Below are positions 42,611 to 49,884 of a DNA stretch of 64,000 bases, piece after piece. Source of the stretch: CAWKDG01 sp963848355. Its GTDB lineage: Bacteria > Actinomycetota > Acidimicrobiia > Acidimicrobiales > UBA8190. Both the position numbers and the translations under genes were made by a program. Position 1 is the first letter of the stretch, and the number at the start of each line of letters is the position of its first letter. The notes under the pieces are model-generated. The model saw only the letters and a list, made by a program, of their open reading frames with translations. It was not told where the DNA came from and searched no databases. The stretch lies in the NCBI GenBank assembly GCA_963848355.1, contig CAWKDG010000012.1, positions 1,612,001 through 1,676,000 of the forward strand, given 5' to 3'.

Positions 42611-44390
42611 GGCAGCCTCCGGTGAACCCCCGGAGGCCGTGGAGCGGCCCTTCACGATCCCCCACGTGACGAGGACCGAGGCAATGGGCGTAAAGGACTT
42701 GGCGGTCGCCCGAGGGCACGACGGCGCGGGCGTCCGCGCGGCCGCGTCCCGGGTCCTCGACCGCCTGTCGATCTGGGACGAAGCGGTCCGTTCGCGCTGG
42801 CCGTTCTCGGCGCTGGTCGGGGCCGACATCTCGCCGGACGCCACCGGTGACGGCTCTCATGTCCTCGTGCGTCCGGCCATCCTCGGGTTCATCGCCATCT
42901 GCGCCATCACGGCCGGCGTGGCCCAGGGGCAGTCGCCGTTCACCTTGAAGGCACCAGGGGCCTGGTTCTTCGGCGTTCCCACGCCGACGACCACGGCGCA
43001 CGCACCGCACGCCTCGCCGGGCTTGTTCTTCGGCCTGGTGGCGGTCTACGGCGGTCTCGTCCTGCTCATGCGCGTCTGGTACGGCCTCATCCGTACCCTG
43101 TCGCAGCGTCCGGGCGTGCCCGTCCGCAAGATCATGGCCGTCTTCGCCCTCTGGATCCTTCCGTTGTTGATCGTCGCCCCGCTGTTCAGCCGCGACGTCT
43201 ACAGCTATGCGGCCCAGGGCGAGATGATGAGTCACCACATCAACCCCTACCACTACGGCCCCGGCGTGCTCGGAGCGGCGCCGGCGGTGAGCCTCGTCGA
43301 CCACCTGTGGCTCAACACCCCCGCCCCCTACGGCCCGTTGTTCATGCAGATCGACGGAACGCTGACGAGCCTTTCCCTCCACCACGAGCTGCTCGACGTG
43401 GTCTTCCTCCGGCTGCTCGCCATCGCCGGCGTCGGGCTCATGGCCCTCGGTGTCACCAGCCTGGCCCGAAGCTTCGGCCGAGATCCGACCTACGTCCTCA
43501 CCCTGGCCATCTTGAACCCGGTCACGGTCCTGCACCTGGTGGGGGGCGCCCACAACGACGCGCTCATGCTCGGTCTCCTCGTCTGTGGCATCGCCGTGGC
43601 CCGTCGGGGGAGACCGGTCCTCGGCATCGTCCTGTGCGCCCTGGCCGCGGCTGTGAAGGTCCCCGCGGCAGTGGGCATCCTCTATATCGGATGGGAATGG
43701 ATGGGCGCCGGGATTCCCCTGCGGGCGCGCGTCCGTCCCATGCTCACGGCCGGTCTGATCTCGGCCGGGGTCATGGGAGCACTGTCTCTCGTCACCGGTC
43801 TCGGCTGGAGCTGGGTACTGAACCTGGGGGCTCCGGGCACCGTCCGGTCCTGGGTGGCCCCGGCCACCGGAGCGGGCATCGTCCTCACCGATGCCGCCCA
43901 CCTCGTCGGGATCGGGGTGCCGTTGCAGACGATGCTGACGGTGACGCGGACACTCGGTCTCGGGGCTGCGTTGTGTGTGGGCATGTGGCTGCTGTGGCGG
44001 TCGGAACGGATCGGGTCCCTGCAGGCGCTGGGGCTGACCCTGCTGCTCGTGGTCGCCCTGGGGCCGGTCGTGCAACCCTGGTACCTGTCGTGGGGGCTGG
44101 TCCTCCTCGCCCCCGTGGCCACCGGCAGGATCCGGTCCCTGATCATCGGTCTGTCGATCGCCTCGGCCTTCATCGGGCTGCCGGGTGGGCACGCGCTGGT
44201 GACCGATCTCCTGGGCGCCGACCCTCTGCAGGTAGCCGTCGCGCTCCTCGTCTGCCTGGGCATCCTGACGGTGCCCCTCACTCCCCTCCAGCGCCAGCGG
44301 CTCCTCGTGTCGTGGCGACGCCGTCGTGGTCCCGGATCGGGGCCGCAGCTGGGCGGAGGAGAGCCCGAGCTGGGCCTCGTCAGCGCCTGA
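42594..44390 (+). CDS. MptB-like polyprenyl-phosphomannose alpha-1,6-mannosyltransferase
   Basis: 598 residues, about 12-13 transmembrane helices, GT-C fold. The first extracytoplasmic loop has SRDVYSYAAQGEMM (the Asp is the likely catalytic base), then INPYHYGPG and PAPYGPLF, which are hallmarks of the MptA/MptB group. NPVTVLHLVGGAHNDALMLG follows. In mycobacteria and corynebacteria these enzymes extend the mannan core of lipomannan from polyprenyl-phosphomannose. The N-terminal 80 residues are soluble and poorly conserved; ATG 42684 is an alternative start. Confidence 0.85.
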   Translation: MQAFERAASGEPPEAVERPFTIPHVTRTEAMGVKDLAVARGHDGAGVRAAASRVLDRLSIWDEAVRSRWPFSALVGADISPDATGDGSHVLVRPAILGFIAICAITAGVAQGQSPFTLKAPGAWFFGVPTPTTTAHAPHASPGLFFGLVAVYGGLVLLMRVWYGLIRTLSQRPGVPVRKIMAVFALWILPLLIVAPLFSRDVYSYAAQGEMMSHHINPYHYGPGVLGAAPAVSLVDHLWLNTPAPYGPLFMQIDGTLTSLSLHHELLDVVFLRLLAIAGVGLMALGVTSLARSFGRDPTYVLTLAILNPVTVLHLVGGAHNDALMLGLLVCGIAVARRGRPVLGIVLCALAAAVKVPAAVGILYIGWEWMGAGIPLRARVRPMLTAGLISAGVMGALSLVTGLGWSWVLNLGAPGTVRSWVAPATGAGIVLTDAAHLVGIGVPLQTMLTVTRTLGLGAALCVGMWLLWRSERIGSLQALGLTLLLVVALGPVVQPWYLSWGLVLLAPVATGRIRSLIIGLSIASAFIGLPGGHALVTDLLGADPLQVAVALLVCLGILTVPLTPLQRQRLLVSWRRRRGPGSGPQLGGGEPELGLVSA

Positions 44391-44435
44391 CGGCCGGACA
44401 AGGGTGCGCCCCGGGACTCCTCTCGTGCCGGACCG

Positions 44436-44921
44436 TCACAGCATCCTCTGGAGGACGGCCACGTCGATCCAGCGGCCGAATTTCCGGCCGACCTCGCGTT
44501 CGACACCGATCAGGATGAAGCCGGAAGCCCGGTGCAGAGCGATCGAGGGCTCGTTGTCGCCCGAGGTGCGGGCGATCACCGTGTGGAAGCCCTGACGGGT
44601 CGCCAACTCCACCAGCTCGTCGAGCAGAAGACGGCCGACACCCTGTCCGCGGCGGTCCCCGGCCACGTAGACGGAGTCCTCCACGGTGGTGGCGTAGGCG
44701 GCCCGGTCGCGAAACGGGGACAGGGAGCCGAAGCCGGCGACGACCCCGCCGTCGACGGCGACGACGGCCGGATGGACGCCCTGGTGGCGCTCGATCCAGG
44801 ACAGCTGGTCGGCGTGGGTCCGGGGCTCGATGTCGAACGTCACCGTGGACCCCGAGACCTCGGTGTTGTAGATCGCCCGCAGGGCTTCGGCGTCGCCCGG
44901 ACGCGCCAGCCGGATGTCCAT
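44436..44921 (-). CDS. GNAT acetyltransferase (phosphinothricin/methionine-sulfone acetyltransferase-like)
   Basis: 161 residues. The acetyl-CoA loop is RRGQGVGRLLLDEL (Q/RxxGxG/A) and the N-terminus IRLARPGDAEALRAIYN, with a late ALHRASGF. This composition matches the Pat/Bar/MnaT subgroup, which acetylates phosphinothricin, methionine sulfone or related amino acids. Actual substrate unknown. ATG 44921 sits 6 nt behind TACGAT. Confidence 0.88.
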   Translation of the reverse strand: MDIRLARPGDAEALRAIYNTEVSGSTVTFDIEPRTHADQLSWIERHQGVHPAVVAVDGGVVAGFGSLSPFRDRAAYATTVEDSVYVAGDRRGQGVGRLLLDELVELATRQGFHTVIARTSGDNEPSIALHRASGFILIGVEREVGRKFGRWIDVAVLQRML

Positions 44922-44927
44922 CGGCCG

Positions 44928-44933
44928 ATCGTA
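44928..44933 (-). promoter_or_regulatory. Leaderless -10 (TACGAT) for the acetyltransferase
   Basis: TACGAT ends 6 nt before the ATG at 44921. Confidence 0.5.
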
Positions 44934-44986
44934 CCGGCGGCTCGTCGAGCCTCCGGGTGGCCCCGGGGGACGGGGGGAGGCTCGAC

Positions 44987-44992
44987 TATGAT
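44987..44992 (+). promoter_or_regulatory. -10 (TATGAT) for the tRNA-Thr/tRNA-Met/rpmG unit
   Basis: TATGAT ends 25 nt before tRNA-Thr. No good -35 is visible. Confidence 0.5.
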
Positions 44993-45017
44993 CGTCCGGC
45001 GCGCAGGCGCTGTGTCG

Positions 45018-45090
45018 GCCCCCTTAGCTCAGTCGGCAGAGCACAGCCATGGTAAGGCTGGTGTCGTCGGTTCGATTCCGACAGGGGGCT
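45018..45090 (+). tRNA. tRNA-Thr (GGT)
   Basis: 73 nt; acceptor GCCCCCT pairs with AGGGGGC; anticodon stem CAGCC/GGCTG with loop ATGGTAA, anticodon GGT. CCA is not encoded. Confidence 0.95.
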
Positions 45091-45094
45091 CCCC

Positions 45095-45168
45095 GGCGGC
45101 GTAGCTCAGTCGGTCAGAGCACACGGCTCATAATCGTGGGGTCGCGGGTTCGAGTCCCGCCGCCGCTA
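45095..45168 (+). tRNA. tRNA-Met (CAT), elongator type
   Basis: 74 nt, 4 nt after tRNA-Thr. Acceptor GGCGGCG with CGCCGCT (first pair G-U), anticodon loop CTCATAA. The anticodon stem lacks the three G-C pairs of initiator tRNA, so elongator Met; a lysidine-modified Ile tRNA (CAT) cannot be excluded. CCA not encoded. Confidence 0.92.
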
Positions 45169-45228
45169 CCGGCGCAGGCATGGCCGGGCCCTCATCGCAG
45201 GGGTGCCCGGAAGAAGAAGGGCAGGGCA

Positions 45229-45393
45229 ATGGCGAAGAACGAGAAGCGTGTCCAGGTGACGCTGGCCTGCGAAGTCTGCAAGCGGCGGAACTACATCACG
45301 ATGAAGAACAAGCAAAATGACCGCGAGCGGATCGAAATGAAGAAGTTCTGCCGCTGGGACCGCAAGCACACCGTCCACAAGGAGACCCGCTGA
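45229..45393 (+). CDS. rpmG: Ribosomal protein L33
   Basis: 54 residues. VTLACEVCKRRNYITMKNK and a final KFCRWDRKHTVHKET. It has C14 and C17 plus a single later cysteine, one short of the four-Cys zinc ribbon, so it is closer to a zinc-independent or partial form. It belongs to the 50S subunit near the E site. ATG 45229 follows GCAGGG. Position between tRNA-Met and tRNA-Trp is the conserved actinobacterial order. Confidence 0.95.
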   Translation: MAKNEKRVQVTLACEVCKRRNYITMKNKQNDRERIEMKKFCRWDRKHTVHKETR

Positions 45394-45429
45394 CCCTCGG
45401 GGAGCGGGACCGCCCCGGCCCCCATCGTC

Positions 45430-45455
45430 CCCTGGTCCACCCCTGTGCACCAGGG
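45430..45455 (+). terminator. Hairpin between rpmG and tRNA-Trp
   Basis: CCCTGGT and ACCAGGG (7 bp, 12-nt loop), 36 nt after the rpmG stop. No T run follows. Confidence 0.35.
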
Positions 45456-45546
45456 CGAGGTCGTCGGCGGCCCAGGCGTGGTGGATGGTAATCTGACGGC
45501 TTGACCCGCGAGGCCGGCCGGTCCGGTGCCGGAGTCCCGGCGCCGT

Positions 45547-45622
45547 AGGGCAGTAGCTCAATTGGTAGAGCACCGGTCTCCAAAACCGGTGGTTGGGGGT
45601 TCGAGTCCCTCCTGCCCTGCCA
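45547..45622 (+). tRNA. tRNA-Trp (CCA)
   Basis: 76 nt with encoded CCA. Acceptor AGGGCAG pairs with CTGCCCT; anticodon stem CCGGT/ACCGG, loop CTCCAAA. Confidence 0.95.
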
Positions 45623-45652
45623 CCAGCTGTCCGTCGAAAGGCGAACGACACC

Positions 45653-45976
45653 GTGAACCGAGAGATGAAGCGCATGCAGCAGCGCCAGGGCCAGGTCGAG
45701 GCCGACGGCGCGCCCGCGGCGACCGACCGCACGGCAGCGCCGCGCCCTCGTTCCGACCGCGGTGCCAAGCCCGATCTGAGCCCTCCGGCACGGGTCGCCG
45801 AGTTCGCCCGCGAGGTGCGGTCGGAGCTGCGCCAGGTGGCCTGGCCCACACGGTCCGAGGTGGCCAACTCGGCCACCGTCGTGTTCATCACCCTGGTCGT
45901 GCTGGTGGTCCTGATCTTCCTCCTCAACTACACCTTCTCCCACTCGATCTCCTGGCTCTACCGGCCGGCCTCCTAG
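45653..45976 (+). CDS. secE: Preprotein translocase subunit SecE
   Basis: 107 residues: a basic, disordered N-terminus of about 55 residues, the amphipathic helix EFAREVRSELRQVAWPTRSEV (its last residues are the SecE signature), and one transmembrane helix (about 75-97). It clamps SecY in the translocon. GTG 45653 is preferred over ATG 45665 because of the purine-rich stretch upstream; both give the same core. nusG starts 2 nt after its stop. Confidence 0.94.
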   Translation: MNREMKRMQQRQGQVEADGAPAATDRTAAPRPRSDRGAKPDLSPPARVAEFAREVRSELRQVAWPTRSEVANSATVVFITLVVLVVLIFLLNYTFSHSISWLYRPAS

Positions 45977-45978
45977 CC

Positions 45979-46833
45979 ATGAGCGAACTCGAACTCGGGC
46001 CCGACGACCAGGACCCGGCGGGCGGAGACGCCGGCGTGACCGGCGAGAGCACCATCGACGAGAGCGCCACGGAATCGGTCGACATCGCCGAGGCCGTCGA
46101 CATCGCCCAGCTCAACGGGGCGGCCGAGACAGTCGTCACCGCCGACCCGGGCGACGCCGAGCCGGGCGACGCCGACCCGAGTTCCCCGGAGCCCGTCGTG
46201 GTGGCGTCGGGGCCCGCTCCCGGTTGGGAGATCATCGACGAGGACGACGACGGGGAACCGGTCGTCGTCGAGAGTCCCTACGACCGACCGGGCCGGTGGT
46301 TCGTCGTCCACACCTACGCCGGATACGAGAACAAGGTGAAGTCGAACCTGCAGAGCCGGATCGTGTCGATGAACATGGAGGACCGGATCTACGAGGTCGT
46401 GATCCCCATGGAGGACGTGGTCGAGTTCAAGAACGGCAAGAAGGTGGTCGTCCAGAAGAAGGTGTTCCCGGGCTACCTGCTCACCCGCTGCGACCTGGAC
46501 GACGACTCGTGGTCGGTGATCCGCAACACGCCCGGGGTGACCGGATTCGTGGGACCGGGGACGAAGCCGACGCCGCTCTCGCGCCGTGAGGTCGAGAGCA
46601 TCCTCCAGGTGCCCGTGGCCGGAGCGGGCGGGGTGGAGCAGGCCAAGAAGACCCGGCCGAGGCTCGAGTACGAGGAGGGCGAGACGGTCCGGGTGAAGGA
46701 AGGACCGTTCGCCGACTTCTCCGGGCAGATCGACGAGATCAACGAGGACCAGCTGAAGCTCAAGGTCCTGGTCAACATCTTCGGCCGGGAGACCCCCGTC
46801 GAGCTCGAATTCAGCCAGGTCGCCAAGCTCTAG
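45979..46833 (+). CDS. nusG: Transcription termination/antitermination protein NusG
   Basis: 284 residues against about 180 in E. coli. The extra is an acidic, low-complexity N-terminal extension (residues 1-105, rich in Asp, Glu, Ala). The NGN domain starts RWFVVHTYAGYENKVKSNL and includes VFPGYLLTRCDLDDDSW and VRNTPGV-like sequence. The KOW domain at the end contains VKEGPFADFSG. It binds RNA polymerase and couples it to Rho or ribosomal protein S10. Actinobacterial NusG proteins often carry such acidic tails. Confidence 0.95.
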   Translation: MSELELGPDDQDPAGGDAGVTGESTIDESATESVDIAEAVDIAQLNGAAETVVTADPGDAEPGDADPSSPEPVVVASGPAPGWEIIDEDDDGEPVVVESPYDRPGRWFVVHTYAGYENKVKSNLQSRIVSMNMEDRIYEVVIPMEDVVEFKNGKKVVVQKKVFPGYLLTRCDLDDDSWSVIRNTPGVTGFVGPGTKPTPLSRREVESILQVPVAGAGGVEQAKKTRPRLEYEEGETVRVKEGPFADFSGQIDEINEDQLKLKVLVNIFGRETPVELEFSQVAKL

Positions 46834-46849
46834 ATCCAGGAGACGCACA

Positions 46850-47281
46850 GTGCCCCCGAAGAAGAAGATCCTCGCCGTCGTCAAGATCCAGCTCCCCGCC
46901 GGGGGCGCCACGCCCGCGCCCCCCGTCGGGACGGCCCTCGGGCCCCACGGGGTCCAGACGATGGAGTTCTGCAAGCAGTACAACGCGGCCACGGAGAACC
47001 AGCGCGGGACGATCGTGCCCGTCGAGATCAGCATCTACGAGGACCGGTCGTTCTCGTTCGTGCTGAAGACCCCGCCGGCGGCCATCCTCATCCGACAGGC
47101 CGCCGGGCTGGAGAAGGGCGCCACGGCCGCCGGCCGGGAGCAGGCCGGATCGATCACGGACGCCCAGGTGACCGAGATCGCCCGTGTCAAGCTGCCCGAT
47201 CTGAACACCGACGACATCGAGTCGGCCAAGCGCCAGGTGATCGGGACCGCCCGTTCCATGGGCGTCGCCGTCAACGGCTGA
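46850..47281 (+). CDS. rplK: Ribosomal protein L11
   Basis: 143 residues from GTG 46850. KIQLPAGGATPAPPVGTALG is the conserved proline-rich N-terminal hinge that, with 23S rRNA, forms the thiopeptide and stringent-response (RelA) site. The C-terminal RNA-binding domain ends with AKRQVIGTARSMGV. 16 nt after nusG, in one operon. Confidence 0.97.
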   Translation: MPPKKKILAVVKIQLPAGGATPAPPVGTALGPHGVQTMEFCKQYNAATENQRGTIVPVEISIYEDRSFSFVLKTPPAAILIRQAAGLEKGATAAGREQAGSITDAQVTEIARVKLPDLNTDDIESAKRQVIGTARSMGVAVNG

Positions 47282-47318
47282 TCTGACGTCGGACCAGGGA
47301 CACTGAGAGGAACCTGTC

Positions 47319-48038
47319 GTGCACAAAGGGAAGAAGTACGTCGCCGCGCTGGAGCGGTTCGACCGTGAGGAGCTGTACAACCCGGCCGACGCCGTGGGCC
47401 TGGTCAAGGACATGGCCACCGCCAACTTCGACGAGACGGTCGAGCTCGCCGTCCGCCTGGCCGTCGACCCCCGCAAGGCCGATCAGATCGTGCGGGGGAC
47501 GTTGAGCCTCCCGTCGGGGACGGGGCGCACCGCCCGTGTGGTGGTGTTCGCCGCCGGTGATGGAGCGGCCGAAGCACGCGAAGCCGGCGCCGACGAGGTG
47601 GGCGCCGACGATCTCGTGGCCAGGGTCGAGGGAGGGTTCCTCGACTTCGACGTGGCCATCGCCACACCGGACCTGATGGGCCAGGTGGGCAAGCTCGGGC
47701 GCGTGCTCGGCCCCCGAGGGCTGATGCCCAACCCGAAGACGGGCACGGTCACGACCGACGTGGGCAAGGCCGTGGCCGAGTTCAAGGGCGGACGAGTCGA
47801 GTACCGGACGGACAAGGTGGGCAACGTCCACGTCCGGGTGGGAAAGGTCTCGTTCACCCGCGAGCAGCTGCTGGCCAACGTCCATGCCGTGATCGACGAA
47901 CTGGTCCGGGCCAAGCCGGCGGCGGCCAAGGGCCGCTACCTCCGGTCGGTCTCCGTCTCGTCCACCATGGGCCCCGGTGTCCACATCGACCCCGCCCAGG
48001 CACGATTCGTCCCCGACGAGCTGGTGGCTTCGGCGTAG
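47319..48038 (+). CDS. rplA: Ribosomal protein L1
   Basis: 239 residues from GTG 47319 behind a GAGAGGA site. Two-domain L1 with VARVEGGFLDFDVAIATPDLM, the signature LGRVLGPRGLMPNPKTGTV, and SVSSTMGPGVHID. It lines the L1 stalk of the ribosome exit site and represses its own operon in many bacteria. Confidence 0.97.
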   Translation: MHKGKKYVAALERFDREELYNPADAVGLVKDMATANFDETVELAVRLAVDPRKADQIVRGTLSLPSGTGRTARVVVFAAGDGAAEAREAGADEVGADDLVARVEGGFLDFDVAIATPDLMGQVGKLGRVLGPRGLMPNPKTGTVTTDVGKAVAEFKGGRVEYRTDKVGNVHVRVGKVSFTREQLLANVHAVIDELVRAKPAAAKGRYLRSVSVSSTMGPGVHIDPAQARFVPDELVASA

Positions 48039-48074
48039 TAGATTCTCCCGGGGCGATCCCGTACCGGACTGCCT

Positions 48075-48260
48075 CACACGACACAGCCGTTGCCGTAGAC
48101 CTCCGGTTGCGCCTCACGGCGCCGAAGGGGCCCCAGAAGGCCCGCCCGACAAGGTGACGACCAGAATCCGCTCGACGGGGTCCCTCCGGTCCCTGCTCGG
48201 TGGCTGCGGTCACGGCCAAAGGGGTGCGAAACGGCACCTTTTCCGAGCAGAGGAGCGACG
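48075..48260 (+). ncRNA. Ribosomal protein L10 leader (rplJL leader)
   Basis: The 222-nt gap before rplJ contains the characteristic core GTTGCCGTAGACCTCCGGTTG (the bases GCCGTAGAC and CCGGTTGC, 48091-48111) followed by a GC-rich stem region. This is the element bound by the L10(L12) complex for feedback control. A terminator-like hairpin closes it just before the rplJ ribosome site. Confidence 0.75.
48223..48242 (+). terminator. Attenuator hairpin in the L10 leader
   Basis: GGTGC (48223-48227), 6-nt loop, GCACC (48234-48238), then TTTT. It is a short intrinsic terminator 18 nt before the rplJ ATG, suggesting transcriptional attenuation of rplJL. Confidence 0.65.
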
Positions 48261-48995
48261 ATGGAGAACCCGAGGGCCGAGAAGGTGGCCGTGGTCGACG
48301 AGGTGCGTGAACGCCTCGAAGGGGCCCGGGCCGCCATCCTGACCGAGTATCGGGGTCTCTCTGTCCGCGAGATGGCGGCATTGCGCCACGCCCTCGTGGC
48401 TGCCGGCGGCGACTACAAGGTCTACAAGAACACCCTGGTCAAGCTGGCGATCGCCGGGGGCCGTCACGAGCCGCTGGACGCCCTTCTCCAGGGACCGACG
48501 GCCATCGCTTTCGTCTCGGGCGAGGTCAGCGCCGTGGCCAAGGCGTTGCGCGACTACGCCCGGGGCAATCCGAATCTCGTCGTGAAGGGGGGCCTGCACG
48601 GCGAGGGCTTCCTGTCGGCCGAGGATCTCGGGGTCCTCGCCGACCTCCCACCGCGCGACGTCCTGCTCGCCCGTATGGCTGGTGCCGTCGCCGCCCCCAT
48701 GCAGCAGCTGGCCGGTCTCATGCAGGCGCTTCCCCGGAGCCTCGCCTACGGCCTGTCGGCCCTGCTCGACCAGTTGGGTGGTGCCCCCGCCGAGGCCGAA
48801 GCCCCTCCCGCAGGAGCAGCAGCGGCCGAGGCCGACGTCGAAGCCCCCGCCGAGGCCGAAGCCCCTCCCGCAGAAGCAGCAGCGGCCGAGGCCGACGTCG
48901 AAGCCCCCGCCGAGGCCGAAGCCCCTCCCGCAGAAGCAGCGGCCGGGGTCGAGGTGGTGGCCGAAGCACCTCCGGTCGAGGAGGTATCCGACTGA
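48261..48995 (+). CDS. rplJ: Ribosomal protein L10 with repeat-bearing C-terminal extension
   Basis: 244 residues against about 170-180 normally. The core (1-172) is ordinary: TEYRGLSVREMAALRHAL, YKVYKNTLVKLAI, GPTAIAFV and a C-terminal helix for L7/L12 dimers. The extension from about 175 contains two and a half copies of a 20-residue Ala/Pro/Glu repeat (60-bp DNA repeat). After the stop at 48993-48995 the next frame stays open to 49083 and reads EEPPPTASAEPEAPAAPAEP..., the same composition, so the tail was probably longer and has been cut by a frameshift. The stalk-base function should be unaffected. Confidence 0.93.
   Translation: MENPRAEKVAVVDEVRERLEGARAAILTEYRGLSVREMAALRHALVAAGGDYKVYKNTLVKLAIAGGRHEPLDALLQGPTAIAFVSGEVSAVAKALRDYARGNPNLVVKGGLHGEGFLSAEDLGVLADLPPRDVLLARMAGAVAAPMQQLAGLMQALPRSLAYGLSALLDQLGGAPAEAEAPPAGAAAAEADVEAPAEAEAPPAEAAAAEADVEAPAEAEAPPAEAAAGVEVVAEAPPVEEVSD
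48783..48950 (+). repeat. 60-bp tandem repeat in the rplJ tail
   Basis: Copies at 48783-48842, 48843-48902 and a partial at 48903-48950. Copies 1 and 2 differ by one base (Gly to Glu codon); copy 3 is identical to copy 2 over 48 nt. The unit encodes 20 residues, so changes in copy number stay in frame. Confidence 0.9.
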
Positions 48996-49152
48996 GGAGC
49001 CGCCGCCCACGGCCAGTGCGGAACCCGAGGCTCCGGCGGCCCCCGCCGAGCCCGAGGCGGACGCGAACGGCGACGGAGAGTGAGATCACCAGCGAGCAGA
49101 GGCGCCACGCTCACGACCGATAGATCGAGAAACCAGAAGGAGCACAACGACA

Positions 49153-49548
49153 ATGGCTGACAAGACCCTGACCAAGGACCAGATCCTCGACGGGATCGCC
49201 AATCTCTCGGTCCTCGAGCTCTCCGAGCTCCTGAAGGAATTCGAGGAGAAGTTCGGTGTGACCGCCGCGGCCCCCGTCGCCGTGGCTGCCGCCCCCGCCG
49301 CCGGTGGTGGCGACGCCGGCGGAGCCGAGGAGGAGAAGTCCGAGTTCGACGTCGTCCTGACGGCTGCCGGCGACAAGAAGATCCAGGTCATCAAGGAAGT
49401 TCGCGCCCTCACCAGCCTGGGCCTCAAAGAGGCGAAGGACCTGGTCGACAGCGCGCCGAAGCCGGTGCTGGAGCGGGTTTCGAAGGAAGAGGCCGAGAAG
49501 GCGAAAGCCCAGATCGAAGAGGCCGGAGGCACTGTCGAGGTCAAGTAG
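49153..49548 (+). CDS. rplL: Ribosomal protein L7/L12
   Basis: 131 residues: N-terminal dimerisation domain, Ala/Gly hinge (about 36-60), C-terminal domain with EKSEFDVVLTAAG, KIQVIKEVRALTSLGLKEAKDLV and the final GGTVEVK. It recruits translation factors such as the EF-G and EF-Tu encoded downstream. ATG 49153 follows AGAAGGAG. Confidence 0.97.
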   Translation: MADKTLTKDQILDGIANLSVLELSELLKEFEEKFGVTAAAPVAVAAAPAAGGGDAGGAEEEKSEFDVVLTAAGDKKIQVIKEVRALTSLGLKEAKDLVDSAPKPVLERVSKEEAEKAKAQIEEAGGTVEVK

Positions 49549-49884
49549 GGCCGGGGAAATGGCCTTGACGGCATCCCGGCGCGTCCGTACCCTGTCGGGG
49601 GCGACAGATCGAGGGTTGCCCCCCGCGGTGCCTGCGCGTATACTGTCCGGTTGCCGTGCCCCGTCTTCGCTGCCACTCTTGAAATCTGACCTCTGAACGA
49701 CGCGCGCCCAGGCGTCTGACGCCGAGGTCCGCTGCGTTCGGCCGCCCGCCCGAGTCACCGTTTCCGCCCGCCCGAGTTCCCCGTAGTACCGATACCACCC
49801 TCCGCCCTACACGGGATCTATTGCCTCACCCCGCTTCACCCCCGTCCTGTCACACATCGCCCCACGCCTGGGAGGAGTAGGCCG
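49549..49884 (+). other. Intergenic region and long leader upstream of rpoB
   Basis: 336 bp without a gene. It holds the rpoB promoter (49616-49644) and a leader of about 230 nt. A weak GGCC hairpin after rplL (49551-49570) lacks a T run, so some readthrough from rplL is likely. The rpoB ribosome site GGAGGAG is at 49871-49877. Confidence 0.6.
49616..49644 (+). promoter_or_regulatory. rpoBC promoter
   Basis: TTGCCC (49616-49621), 17-nt spacer, TATACT (49639-49644). This is the best housekeeping-type promoter in the window; predicted start about 49651. Confidence 0.7.
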
